Below, piece after piece: positions 15,482-23,593 of a stretch of 35,716 nucleotides of DNA. A model generated the notes under the pieces. It made no database searches. It was not told the DNA's origin and was given only the letters and a program-made list of their open reading frames with translations. Position numbers and translations under genes: made by a program. This stretch comes from Nitrospirota bacterium (GTDB lineage: Bacteria > Nitrospirota > UBA9217): contig DATIZR010000022.1 in assembly GCA_035516965.1 (NCBI GenBank), positions 1-35,716 on the forward strand. The letters are read 5' to 3'. Each line of letters opens with the position of its first letter. The stretch's first letter is position 1.

Positions 15482-16432
15482 TCACCGCATGAGCGGCTTC
15501 TTCGACTCCACATAGCGCGACGCCGCCAGCGCGCCGATGGCGCCGTCTCCTGCGGCGATCACGATCTGGTTCGCAAATTTCTGGCGCAGGTCGCCGACGG
15601 CATAGATGCCCGGAACGGTGGTCGCGCACGCTTCATCGGTCATCACGAACCCCAGCTCGGACATCCGGACTTCCGGGGGGATCAAAACGTTATTAGGCGT
15701 GTACCCGATGAGGATGAAGACGCCGTCCGTCGGGAGCACCCGTCGTTCTCCGTTCCCCGTTTTTTCGAGCACTACGGCGTCGACCGCGCTCCCGTTCCCC
15801 CTGATCCCCGTAAGGACCGTATCCCAGATCACGCTGATGTTCCGCTCCGAGAACAGCCTGGACTGGAAGGCCCGGTTTGCCCGCAGTTCATGCCTGCGAT
15901 GGATGAGTTGGACCGTGCGCGCAAGCCGCGAGAGATAGAGGGCTTCCTCGACAGCGGTATCGCCCCCGCCCACAACGACGACGGTCTTGTCGCGAAAGAA
16001 GAACCCGTCACAGGTTGCGCAGTAGGACACGCCGCGTCCGAGATACTCCTCCTCCCCGGGAATGCCGAGTTTGCGCGCCGAGCCTCCCGAGGCGAGGATC
16101 AGCGCCGTGGTCCGATAGGTGTCCCCGTTCGCGAGCCGGACCGTGTGGAACTCGGGCCCGGGCGTAACCGATGCGACCTCTTCGCGGACGATCGGCAGGC
16201 CGAAAGATACGGCATGGTTCACCAACTTCTCCGCGAGGTCAAACCCGGTGATGCCTTGGACGCCGGGATAGTTCTCGACGTCTTTTGATATGGCGATCAC
16301 GCCGCCGATCAGTCCCTTCTCGAAGAGGACCGTTTTCAACGCCGCGCGCTGGCAGTAGAGGCCGGCCACGAGCCCCGCGGCCCCGCCTCCGATGATGATG
16401 ACTTCGTAGGTATCCTTTATCTCCATGACCAT
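15482..16432 (-). CDS. trxB: Thioredoxin reductase (NADPH, FAD)
   Basis: This 316-residue protein has the low-molecular-weight thioredoxin reductase layout. The FAD motif is VIIIGGGAAGLVAGLY at residues 11-26. The NADPH domain has VVVVGGGDTAVEEALYL and HRRHELRA, whose basic residues read the 2'-phosphate. The active disulfide is Cys138-Ala-Thr-Cys141 followed by Asp-Gly-Phe-Phe. The C-terminal FAD loop is GIYAVGDLR. It reduces thioredoxin in the cytoplasm. No thioredoxin gene is adjacent. The start could be the ATG at 16432 or two codons later; neither has a strong ribosome site. The perfect palindrome at 16505-16520 lies about 75 bases upstream. Confidence 0.9.
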   Translation of the reverse strand: MVMEIKDTYEVIIIGGGAAGLVAGLYCQRAALKTVLFEKGLIGGVIAISKDVENYPGVQGITGFDLAEKLVNHAVSFGLPIVREEVASVTPGPEFHTVRLANGDTYRTTALILASGGSARKLGIPGEEEYLGRGVSYCATCDGFFFRDKTVVVVGGGDTAVEEALYLSRLARTVQLIHRRHELRANRAFQSRLFSERNISVIWDTVLTGIRGNGSAVDAVVLEKTGNGERRVLPTDGVFILIGYTPNNVLIPPEVRMSELGFVMTDEACATTVPGIYAVGDLRQKFANQIVIAAGDGAIGALAASRYVESKKPLMR

Positions 16433-16504
16433 ATTATATCAGGAGACGGTGACGCGAGGCGGGATTTTGACAGCGGGCTGAGAGCAGAACGGGGGACCGG
16501 TTCA

Positions 16505-16520
16505 CCTGCACCGGTGCAGG
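16505..16520. promoter_or_regulatory. 16-base perfect palindrome upstream of trxB
   Basis: CCTGCACCGGTGCAGG is its own reverse complement. It lies between the flavoprotein stop and the trxB start and has no T-run on either side, so it is more like a regulator binding site than a terminator. No regulator is identified. Confidence 0.35.
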
Positions 16521-16624
16521 AGAGGTTTTCCCGCGCACAGGCATGAGCAGGAGACAGGTTCGGGTCCTTTGGGACCGCCGGGCCCTATGAACGGCAGGAA
16601 GCTTTTATTCAACCAGGGGTCTGC

Positions 16625-18130
16625 TCATTTCCTTTGCCACCGGAACCATGCCCTGAACAGTCCGGCGATCCTTGGCGTGAGGCGCATTCGATTGAACCGG
16701 TCCGCGAGCTTTCTGATGACCTCGCCCTGCGTGGGATAGGGATGAATGGTCTTCCCGATGGCTGACAGGCCGGTCCGCGCGGTCATGGCGAGCGTGAGTT
16801 CGCTGATCAGGTCGCCGGCATGGCGGGCCACGACGGTTGCGCCGAGGATCCGGTCGCTCCCTTTTTTCAGGTGCACCCGCGCAAACCCCTCTGTTTCTCC
16901 GTCCAGAACAGCCCTGTCCACGTCGGCAAGAGGAACGGTCAGCGTGAGGACGTCGATGCCCTTCTCACTCGCCTCGTGTTCGAACATCCCGACGTGGGCG
17001 ATCTCGGGGTCCGTGTACGTACACCAGGGGATGATGAGATCGGCGGCCTTCTGACGGGCCCTGAACAATGAGTTCGCGATCACGATGCGCGCCATGGCGT
17101 CGGCGGCATGCGTGAATTGGTAAGCCGAACAGACGTCCCCTGCCGCATACACGTTCCGGTTCGACGTGCGGAGCCGGTCGTCCACGACCACGCCCCGGCG
17201 CCGGTCAAAGGCCACTCCCGCTTTTTCGAGTCCGAGGCCGTCGACGTTCGGCAGCCTGCCGACAGCCGCGAGGATCTGATCGACGGCCAGCCCGCTTGTT
17301 GCTCCGTTCGATGCAAGAGCGACGACCTTCTCCCCTCCCGTGCCGGCAACGCTCCTGACGCCGGTATTCAGACGGACCGTCACGCCGTCACGCTCGAGCG
17401 AGCGCTGGATGATCGCGGCGGCATCGGCATCTTCCCGGGGAAGGACCTGTCCTCCCCGCACGAGCAGGTCGACCCTGCTTCCCATCCTGGCAAAGGCCTG
17501 GGCCATCTCGCAGCCGATCGGTCCGCCGCCGAGTACCGCGATCCTGGGGGGCAGCGCGGTGAGCTCAAATATCGTCTCGTTCGTGAGAAACCCGGCTTCG
17601 CGGAAACCGGGAGCGTCGGGAACCGCAGGTCGGGACCCCGTGCAGATCGCAGCCTTCCTGAAGCGCAGCCGCTTGCCGTCCACTTCCAGGATGCCGGGTG
17701 CGGTAAACGATCCTTCTCCGAGAAAGACGTCCACCCCGAGCTCTTTGGTGAATCGCGCCACGGAATCATGGACGCTGATCCCCACCCGGAGCCCGCGCAT
17801 CCGCGCCATGGCAGCGCCGAAGTCGGGGGATGCCCTTTCGCAGGCCACTCCGAATTCTCCGGCGGTCCTGGCATCATGGGCAGCGCGGGCCGCACGAAGA
17901 AGGCCTTTCGAAGGCACGCAGCCGGTATTCAGGCAGTCGCCGCCGAACAGGCCCCGCTCGACCAGGGCGACCTTTGCCCCCAGCCCCGCGGCTCCTGCGG
18001 CAGTGACCAGTCCTGCCGTGCCGGCGCCGATCACCACGAGGTTATAGCACGACGCCGGGTCGGGGTTCTTCCATCCCCCGGGACGAACGTTGTCGAGGAG
18101 TCTGCGATTATGATCGTCCAGAGGCTGCAT
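16625..18130 (-). CDS. Mercuric-reductase-like FAD/NAD(P) disulfide oxidoreductase, with an in-frame 5' extension to 18340
   Basis: From the ATG at 18130 (MQPLDDHNRRLLDNV) the protein has 501 residues and resembles the mercuric reductase-like branch of pyridine nucleotide-disulfide oxidoreductases. In the longer numbering, the FAD motif is VVIGAGTAGLVTAAGAAGLG and the redox pair is Cys136/Cys141 in GGDCLNTGCVPSK. The NAD(P) motif is AVLGGGPIGCEMAQ, the second FAD motif is NVYAAGDVC, and the dimer-interface base is in HPYPTQGE. The N-terminal metal-binding domain and the C-terminal Cys pair of true MerA are absent, so mercury reduction is not implied. The frame continues upstream for 70 codons to a TTG at 18340 (see the separate remnant entry). 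It is the last gene of the run that includes the ABC exporter. The true start is uncertain. Confidence 0.85.
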   Translation of the reverse strand: MQPLDDHNRRLLDNVRPGGWKNPDPASCYNLVVIGAGTAGLVTAAGAAGLGAKVALVERGLFGGDCLNTGCVPSKGLLRAARAAHDARTAGEFGVACERASPDFGAAMARMRGLRVGISVHDSVARFTKELGVDVFLGEGSFTAPGILEVDGKRLRFRKAAICTGSRPAVPDAPGFREAGFLTNETIFELTALPPRIAVLGGGPIGCEMAQAFARMGSRVDLLVRGGQVLPREDADAAAIIQRSLERDGVTVRLNTGVRSVAGTGGEKVVALASNGATSGLAVDQILAAVGRLPNVDGLGLEKAGVAFDRRRGVVVDDRLRTSNRNVYAAGDVCSAYQFTHAADAMARIVIANSLFRARQKAADLIIPWCTYTDPEIAHVGMFEHEASEKGIDVLTLTVPLADVDRAVLDGETEGFARVHLKKGSDRILGATVVARHAGDLISELTLAMTARTGLSAIGKTIHPYPTQGEVIRKLADRFNRMRLTPRIAGLFRAWFRWQRK

Positions 18131-18340
18131 GTCAATCCATCCGCCGTGGGCATTGATTGTCATGAATCCCGTTTGCCGGCCCGGCCCCGCGGACACGTGC
18201 CAGTGCGCGCATGCCATGTTGTAGCGGTACCCGAGGTTCACCTGCAGGGTGTCGATCGCCCGGCCCAGGAGCGGGCCTCCGAGGATGGATCGCACGCGCT
18301 CGGAGAATCCCGGGGTCGAGGCATTGCTTACGTCAGACAA
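18131..18340 (-). pseudogene. Degenerate N-terminus of an ArsS-type radical SAM protein, fused in frame to the flavoprotein
   Basis: From the TTG at 18340 (GAAGGA just upstream, overlapping the permease stop by eight bases) the frame encodes 70 residues. They include ILGGPLLGRAIDTLQVNLGY followed by RYNMACAHWHVSAGPGRQ. ArsS-like radical SAM proteins start with TLQVNLGYRCNQ.C.HCHV.AGP.R, where the three Cys bind the [4Fe-4S] cluster. Here the first and third Cys have become Tyr40 (TAC) and Trp47 (TGG), each one base from TGC, and only Cys44 remains. Soon after the AGP motif the sequence passes into the flavoprotein start. It is either an untranslated relic or a translated inert extension of the reductase. 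Confidence 0.6.
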
Positions 18341-19088
18341 TGATCCTTCTCTTCATGAGCCTGAAGGGGAACGGCGCGAGCGCCGCGACGACCACGATGA
18401 TCCAGGCCATGCTCCCCAGCGCGCCGCTGACGTTCCCTGCCGTAAAGGCCCGGCAGATATTCACCAGGTGGTAGAGCGGCGTGAAGAACGCGAGGCGGGA
18501 GACTGCGTGCGGCATGGCGTCGAGGGGGAAGAAGATGCCCGAGAACAGGAAGAGCGGCGTCATGAAGAGCGTGTAGAAATAGCTGAACGAGTCGATCCCG
18601 GGCACCAGCGCAACGAACATGACGGACAGCTGCGCGAAGATCAGGCCGCAGAGAAAGATGAAAGGGATCGCCAGCACGATGAGGGGCGAATCGACCAGGC
18701 GGAAGAGCGCTACCACGATCGTGATCGTGATGCCGAAAATGACGCTCTTGGTCGCGCCCCAGACGAGCTCGCCCGCGACGAGATCGTCGAGGTTCACGGG
18801 AGTGGCCAGGATCGCGTCGAAGGTCTTCTGGAAGGTCATGCGGATATAGGTGCCATAGGTGCATTCGTAGACGGCGGCGAACATGGATGACGAGGCGATG
18901 ATGCCCGGCGCGATGAACTTGATATAGGGTACGCCGTGGATGTCCTGCACGAAGGCGCCAAGCCCGAAGCCCATGGCAACCAGATAGAGCGCCGGCTCAG
19001 CGAAGTTGAGGGCGAAGCTGGTCTTGTACAGCTTGGTGTACACGGTCCAGTGCCGCTGCCAGACCCTGAGCACGCGCTTAATCCGCAA
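18333..19088 (-). CDS. ABC-2 type transporter permease, NodJ-like
   Basis: This 251-residue inner-membrane protein has about six hydrophobic segments and the ABC-2 membrane pattern: PALYLVAMGFGLGAFV, IAPGIIASSSMFAAVYE, TPVNLDDLVAGELVWGATKS, and a final FFPLDAMPHAVSRLAFFTPLYHLVNICRA-like region (PLDAMP...PLYH). These proteins pair with an ATPase to export lipids, polysaccharides or drugs. The start overlaps the ATPase gene by 11 bases and the stop overlaps the following frame by eight, so the cluster is translationally coupled. The substrate is not readable. The NodIJ likeness is general to the family and does not imply nodulation. Confidence 0.88.
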   Translation of the reverse strand: MRIKRVLRVWQRHWTVYTKLYKTSFALNFAEPALYLVAMGFGLGAFVQDIHGVPYIKFIAPGIIASSSMFAAVYECTYGTYIRMTFQKTFDAILATPVNLDDLVAGELVWGATKSVIFGITITIVVALFRLVDSPLIVLAIPFIFLCGLIFAQLSVMFVALVPGIDSFSYFYTLFMTPLFLFSGIFFPLDAMPHAVSRLAFFTPLYHLVNICRAFTAGNVSGALGSMAWIIVVVAALAPFPFRLMKRRIIV

Positions 19089-19809
19089 GGCTCCTCCCCG
19101 TCAGCTTGAGGTAGACGCTCTCGAGGTTGCCGCCGTGCTCCGCGGTGAGGTTCGCCGGCGCGTCGATCGCCACGATCCTGCCCGAATCCATGATGGCGAC
19201 CCGGTCGCAGAGCCGCTCGGCCTCTTCCATGTAGTGCGTCGTCAGCAGGAGAGTCGTGTTCTGCGACTTGAGGTGGTTCAGCTTGTCCCATACTGCCCGC
19301 CTGCTGTGCGGGTCCAGGCCGGTCGTCGGCTCGTCGAGGATCAGGATGTCCGGATTGTTCACGAGCGCCCTCGCGAGCAGAAGACGGTGCTTCATTCCTC
19401 CTGAAAGCTGGTCGATCCTGACGAGCGCCTTATCCTGGAGTTCCACGAACTCCAGGAGCGAGCGCGCGAGGCGGATGGCGTCCTTCTTCCGGATGTCGAA
19501 ATATCGGGCGTAGACCAGCAGGTTCTCCATGACGTTCAGGTCCGGGTCCAGGTTGTTGTCCTGGGGCATGATGCCGATGCCCGCCTTGATCTCGCTCGGC
19601 TGCCGGACCACGTCCATCCCGGACACGGATACGCTTCCCTGCGTGGGCGGCATGAAGCAGGAGATGATGCGCATCACCGTGGTCTTGCCGGCTCCGTTCG
19701 GACCGAGGAAGCCGAAGCACTCCCCCTTGCGGATCGAGAAGTCGATGCCCGCCACGGCCCGCAGTCCGTCGTAGTCTTTAATCAGTTTTTGCGCGGTAAT
19801 GATGTCCAT
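19078..19809 (-). CDS. ABC transporter ATP-binding protein, NodI-like
   Basis: This 243-residue ATPase has Walker A GPNGAGKTT at residues 36-44, the Q-loop at Gln83 (IMPQDNN), the signature LSGGM at 135-139, Walker B LILDE at 156-160, the D-loop (GLDPHS), and the switch His192 (TTHYMEEAERL). The order and the MPQDNNLDPDL segment fit the DRA/NodI group of ABC-2 exporters. It energises the permease encoded immediately after it. Its first 32 bases lie inside the 3' end of the PAS-GGDEF gene, so expression is likely coupled to that cyclase. Confidence 0.92.
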   Translation of the reverse strand: MDIITAQKLIKDYDGLRAVAGIDFSIRKGECFGFLGPNGAGKTTVMRIISCFMPPTQGSVSVSGMDVVRQPSEIKAGIGIMPQDNNLDPDLNVMENLLVYARYFDIRKKDAIRLARSLLEFVELQDKALVRIDQLSGGMKHRLLLARALVNNPDILILDEPTTGLDPHSRRAVWDKLNHLKSQNTTLLLTTHYMEEAERLCDRVAIMDSGRIVAIDAPANLTAEHGGNLESVYLKLTGRSLAD

Positions 19810-20767
19810 CAGAAATGTGCGTCCCGGCCCCGTCCGTGGTCACGCAGTTGCGGCCCGCCTGCTTGCTCCCGTACATGAGGCTGTCGGCCCGCTTGACGAC
19901 GGTTTCCACCGTGTCGTCCGTCCGCGCAAGTGTGGCGCCCACCGAGATCGTGATGTGCAGGGAACGGTCGCCCGGCAGGGAAGATTGCTCGACGAGCGCG
20001 CGACAGCGGTTTGCCGTTGCGAGCAGCTCCTGCCCTTCCACGTTCGCGATGATGACCACGTATTCTTCCCCGCCCCACCGGCTGACCACGTCGAAGGGAC
20101 GCACGCTGTTCTTCAGCGTCTTCGCGACCATTTTCAGCACCTCGTCGCCGAACACGTGGCCGTACCCGTCATTGACCGCCTTGAAGTTGTCGATGTCGAT
20201 GAAGATGACCCCGAACAGCCAGCCGTACCGTTCCAGCTCCTCGATGCGGGAGCGCAGCGTGATCTCCGCGTACCGGCGGTTGGCAAGGCCGGTCAGGGAA
20301 TCGAGGTACGCCAGGCGCTCAAGTTCGGCAAGCCGCTCGAAAGCGACGGCGGCCGGCGTGTTGTCCGTGAATATCTCGACGCCCCCGGAGATCGCCCCCT
20401 GCTCATCGAGCATGGGCGTGACCCGCACCGTGATCGGAACGCGGTGACCGTCCTTGTGGCGAAGGAACACGTCGTTGGTCCGCTCCCTCCCGTCCACGAT
20501 CGTTGCCGCCAGCGGGCACATGGACAGGCACAGGATATTGCCCTGCATGTCGGAATGCATCAGGACGTTGTCCGAACAGTGTTTGCCGATCACCTCGTCC
20601 GCGCGGTAGCCGGAGATCCGCTCGGCCCCCTTGTTCCAGTACGTGATCCGCCGGTCGCGGTCCACGAAGTAGACGCCGTCATACAAGCTGTCCAGAAGCT
20701 GTTTATAGAAGGGTTCGCTTTTCAGCATGGCACCGGTGCCGTCTGAAGCATCACTGGTCTTTTCCAT
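19778..20767 (-). CDS. PAS-GGDEF diguanylate cyclase
   Basis: This 329-residue cytoplasmic protein has a PAS domain (about residues 16-140) followed by a GGDEF domain (about 150-315). The active-site loop is Gly-Gly-Glu-Glu-Tyr at 232-236, a variant of GG[DE]EF normally compatible with activity. The RxxD inhibitory site (Arg-Pro-Phe-Asp at 223-226) stands five residues before it, so product inhibition by c-di-GMP is expected. Metal and nucleotide residues are visible in IDIDNFKAVNDGYGH. The PAS domain has CLSMCP, a Cys pattern seen in some redox-linked PAS domains. The ATG at 20767 is preferred over the TTG four codons earlier. It overlaps the preceding coiled-coil gene by 17 bases and the ABC ATPase gene by 32. 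Confidence 0.92.
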   Translation of the reverse strand: MEKTSDASDGTGAMLKSEPFYKQLLDSLYDGVYFVDRDRRITYWNKGAERISGYRADEVIGKHCSDNVLMHSDMQGNILCLSMCPLAATIVDGRERTNDVFLRHKDGHRVPITVRVTPMLDEQGAISGGVEIFTDNTPAAVAFERLAELERLAYLDSLTGLANRRYAEITLRSRIEELERYGWLFGVIFIDIDNFKAVNDGYGHVFGDEVLKMVAKTLKNSVRPFDVVSRWGGEEYVVIIANVEGQELLATANRCRALVEQSSLPGDRSLHITISVGATLARTDDTVETVVKRADSLMYGSKQAGRNCVTTDGAGTHISDGHHYRAKTD

Positions 20768-20978
20768 CGATGGCCTCAAGGGCCCGGAGGACCTTCTCGA
20801 TCCTCTCCCGGATATGGATCCGTTTCCCGCGGACGTCCTGGATGTCCTCAGATTCCGCCCGTGCCTGAGAGAGCTCCCGTTCCAGTCTGGCGACGCGTTC
20901 TCTCAGGCCCGCGTTGTCCCGCAGGAGGGCCTTGACACGTTGTTCAACCTCGGCAAATCCCGCTTCCAGATCCTTCAA
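20751..20978 (-). CDS. Short coiled-coil protein, ZapB-like
   Basis: This 75-residue protein is almost entirely a coiled coil, with heptad-like runs such as LRDNAGLRERVARLERELSQ, and ends ALEAIDGKDQ. The best start is the TTG at 20978, with AAGGAG five bases upstream. The longer frame, opening with GTG at 21089, would add a non-helical, Gly/Pro-rich leader that looks untranslated. Similar short coiled coils ahead of zapA are cell-division factors of the ZapB type, but no zapA follows here, so the name is only a structural comparison. Its stop overlaps the cyclase start. Confidence 0.65.
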   Translation of the reverse strand: MKDLEAGFAEVEQRVKALLRDNAGLRERVARLERELSQARAESEDIQDVRGKRIHIRERIEKVLRALEAIDGKDQ

Positions 20979-21085
20979 CCGTGCTCCTTGAACGAACGGG
21001 CGGCCGTCGACGGACCGTCCGCACGTAAAGTATAACAGATTCGGGGTCCCGCCTCCCCGGACGGAGAAGGGACCCGGCCGCGCCA

Positions 21086-23479
21086 TCACGGCATGGCGCT
21101 TGTCCCGTCCGTGCTCCGCGACCCCAGCGCGCTGCCGTTGTCGCTGACGGGGCGCGTTCCCCTCCCCGTCTTTTCATAGATGCGCCGGTACTCGGCGTAG
21201 TTGCGCATCACTTTTTTCACGTATCCCCGGGTCTCGGCGTAGGGGATCGATTCCACGAACTCGTCCCGCTCCCAGGCGCGGCCGCTCCGCATCCATCCCG
21301 CGACCGCATCGGGTCCGGCGTTGTACGCTGCCGCCGCGAAGAGCGGATCTCCCTGGAACCGCTTCATCAGGTGGCCGATGTACCAGGTCCCGAGGTTGAT
21401 GGCCGTGTCGGCTTCGAACAGCTTCTCCCGCTCAAAGCCCCGCAGACTGATGTTCCGTGCTATCCATGCGCCCGTGGAAGGCATGACCTGCATCACGCCC
21501 AGGGCGCCTGCCGGCGACAGCGCGTCCGCATGGAACTGGCTCTCCTCGCGGATGATGGCGGCGATGAAATAAGGGTCCTGCCGGTACTTGCCGGAATAGG
21601 AAAGGATGCTGTCCCAGTAAGCCTGGGGATAGGCAAGAAGCCAGAGGTCCGGCGGCATGTTCCGGGTCTCGGCATCAAGGTGGTGTTCATAGCTCCGCAG
21701 CACCAGGACCAGGGAGCGGTAATAGTCGCCGAGTTCGAAGAGCGCCTTGCTGAGGCCGATGATCGTGCCCCGTCGGTGCGGCAGCCGCTCCTGCATCTCC
21801 CAGAGTTCGGCGGCAGCCTCCCTTCTCATGTCCAGGTGCATCAGTTCCAGTGTCTTGCGGTACGATGGCTCCTCTTCCAGCATCTGGCGGGCTTCCTCGG
21901 TCCAGACGGGCGGGCCCTCATCGGTATCGAAAGAAAAGAGAGGGTCATCCGCGCAGGCTTCCATGCAGGCGGGGGTCGCATCGGCGGTCATGACGGTTTT
22001 CGGAGGCATTTCCGCCCCGTCGAGGCGGGCGAGCCGGTCCGCTGCCAGCGCTCCGTAATACGTGTACGGACCCCGCTTGAGCACGCGGTTGTAGTATCCA
22101 GCGGCTTTCGCCGGGTTTCCCGTCTTCTCTGCGATCCGTCCCTGCCAATACCGCGCCTGATGGACAAGGAAGGAACGGGGATATCGGTTCACCAGATCCT
22201 GGAGCTTCTGCTCCGCCTGCCGGTACTGGCCCGAGGCGTACCATGACCACGCGGTCCACCATACCGCGCTGTCGGCAAACCGGCTGTCCGGGAACTCATC
22301 CACGAGCCGTCCGTAGAACGTGACCGCCTTTTTCATGTCGTTGGCTTCGCGGTAGATGTTGCCGGTCAGGAAGAGTGCGTCATCGGCCCATTCGCTTTCC
22401 CGGTAGGAAGTCAGGATTTTCTGAAAGGCGGCAACAGCCTTATCCCGCTCGCCGAGCTTGCTGTAGGACTTGCCGATCCAGTACAGCGCCTCAGGTACGC
22501 GCTGGCTATGGGGAAAATCCGATACGAGTTTCTGAAGCACCACGGCGGCCTCGCCCCTTTTGCCCGCATTGAAGTCAGCAAGCCCGATGCGGAAGAGCGC
22601 TTCAGGCCGGTGCGGCGACCGGGGATCCTGTTCCAGCAGTCTGCCGTAAGCCTCCACGGCCTTGTCATACTGGGCAGCGCGGAACAGGTTCTGTGCGCGC
22701 TCAAAGAGCTCATCGCCCGTCCAGGGAGCGACCTCGACCCCCGAGGCCGAGAGCAGCGTGAGCGCCTCGAGCGCTTCCTGCTCCGCCGGGCTCCCGGGGT
22801 ATTTGATCCAGACATCGCGGAATGCACGCCCGGCCTGCTCCGGCCGCGTGTCTCCCAGAAGAGCGCGGCCCAGGCCGAGTGCGGCATCGGGCGAGGACTC
22901 AGACAGCGGATTGTCCCGGAGATACTCGTCGAGCGCATCGGCAGCCGCCGCGTACGCCTGCGCTTCGAGCAGGGCCAGGCCTCTCCTGCAGGCGGCGCTC
23001 GCTGCAAGGGAGCTGTCGGGATAATGGTCCAGGACGACCTGGTGCAACGCTGCCGCCCGCGTGAACCGCTGCCGTGAAAAGTGGTATTCGGCCAGCAGGA
23101 AAACGGCGTAGTCCGCCATCTCGGGGTACTCCGCCCTGATCTGCAGCATGAGCGCATCGGCCTCCTCCGGACGGTCCAGCTGGATCAGCGCCTCTTCCGT
23201 GAGAAAAAGCGAGCGTTTGTACCAAACGGTTCCGGGATACTGCGCGGCCAGGGACCGGGCGTTGAGAAGGGCGGCTGTGTACTTCCCCGTCTTATAGGCA
23301 TCGATGGCGGATCGCAGGCCCTGTTCGGCTTCGCTCAGGGGGACCGGAACGCCTGACTTCGGCCCGAGACGGGGCGGAACGGGATTGGATGTATCGGGGG
23401 GAGTCGCTCCTTTTCCGGTGGCGCAGGCAGTGAGGGACGCCAGGACAAGGGGCAACAGGATATATCTGAAAGGATGCAT
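21086..23479 (-). CDS. TPR-repeat lytic transglycosylase lipoprotein (Slt type)
   Basis: This 797-residue protein begins MHPFRYILLPLVLASLTAC, with Cys19 as the lipidation site. Residues of about 50-560 are made of tandem TPR/BamD-like repeats (A...Y...G.Y..A......YP). The SLT catalytic domain follows: IIREESQFHADALSPAGALG with catalytic Glu646, GVMQVMPSTG, then AAAAYNAGPDAV and YVKKVMRNYAEYR. Soluble lytic transglycosylases cleave the MurNAc-GlcNAc bond of peptidoglycan with formation of the anhydro-sugar. The repeats form the superhelical ring in Slt70. The ATG at 23479 has CAGGA before it and begins the signal peptide, whereas the frame extending to 23548 adds a non-signal leader. It heads the run to the cyclase and ABC genes, with about 107 bases to the next start. 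Confidence 0.92.
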   Translation of the reverse strand: MHPFRYILLPLVLASLTACATGKGATPPDTSNPVPPRLGPKSGVPVPLSEAEQGLRSAIDAYKTGKYTAALLNARSLAAQYPGTVWYKRSLFLTEEALIQLDRPEEADALMLQIRAEYPEMADYAVFLLAEYHFSRQRFTRAAALHQVVLDHYPDSSLAASAACRRGLALLEAQAYAAAADALDEYLRDNPLSESSPDAALGLGRALLGDTRPEQAGRAFRDVWIKYPGSPAEQEALEALTLLSASGVEVAPWTGDELFERAQNLFRAAQYDKAVEAYGRLLEQDPRSPHRPEALFRIGLADFNAGKRGEAAVVLQKLVSDFPHSQRVPEALYWIGKSYSKLGERDKAVAAFQKILTSYRESEWADDALFLTGNIYREANDMKKAVTFYGRLVDEFPDSRFADSAVWWTAWSWYASGQYRQAEQKLQDLVNRYPRSFLVHQARYWQGRIAEKTGNPAKAAGYYNRVLKRGPYTYYGALAADRLARLDGAEMPPKTVMTADATPACMEACADDPLFSFDTDEGPPVWTEEARQMLEEEPSYRKTLELMHLDMRREAAAELWEMQERLPHRRGTIIGLSKALFELGDYYRSLVLVLRSYEHHLDAETRNMPPDLWLLAYPQAYWDSILSYSGKYRQDPYFIAAIIREESQFHADALSPAGALGVMQVMPSTGAWIARNISLRGFEREKLFEADTAINLGTWYIGHLMKRFQGDPLFAAAAYNAGPDAVAGWMRSGRAWERDEFVESIPYAETRGYVKKVMRNYAEYRRIYEKTGRGTRPVSDNGSALGSRSTDGTSAMP

Positions 23480-23593
23480 GAACGTTCCTGCGGAAATCGT
23501 TACAGCCGGGATTTTTCTTATAATATAGGGTGGCGAGGTGCCTGTCAATAGGCCTTTGACGGGAATGGCGGGATCCGCGGCTGAGATTGAACT

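Noticed and set aside
17108-18343. Plus-strand frame of 411 codons opposite the flavoprotein
   Set aside because: It is a shadow frame; the minus strand carries clear FAD and NAD(P) motifs.
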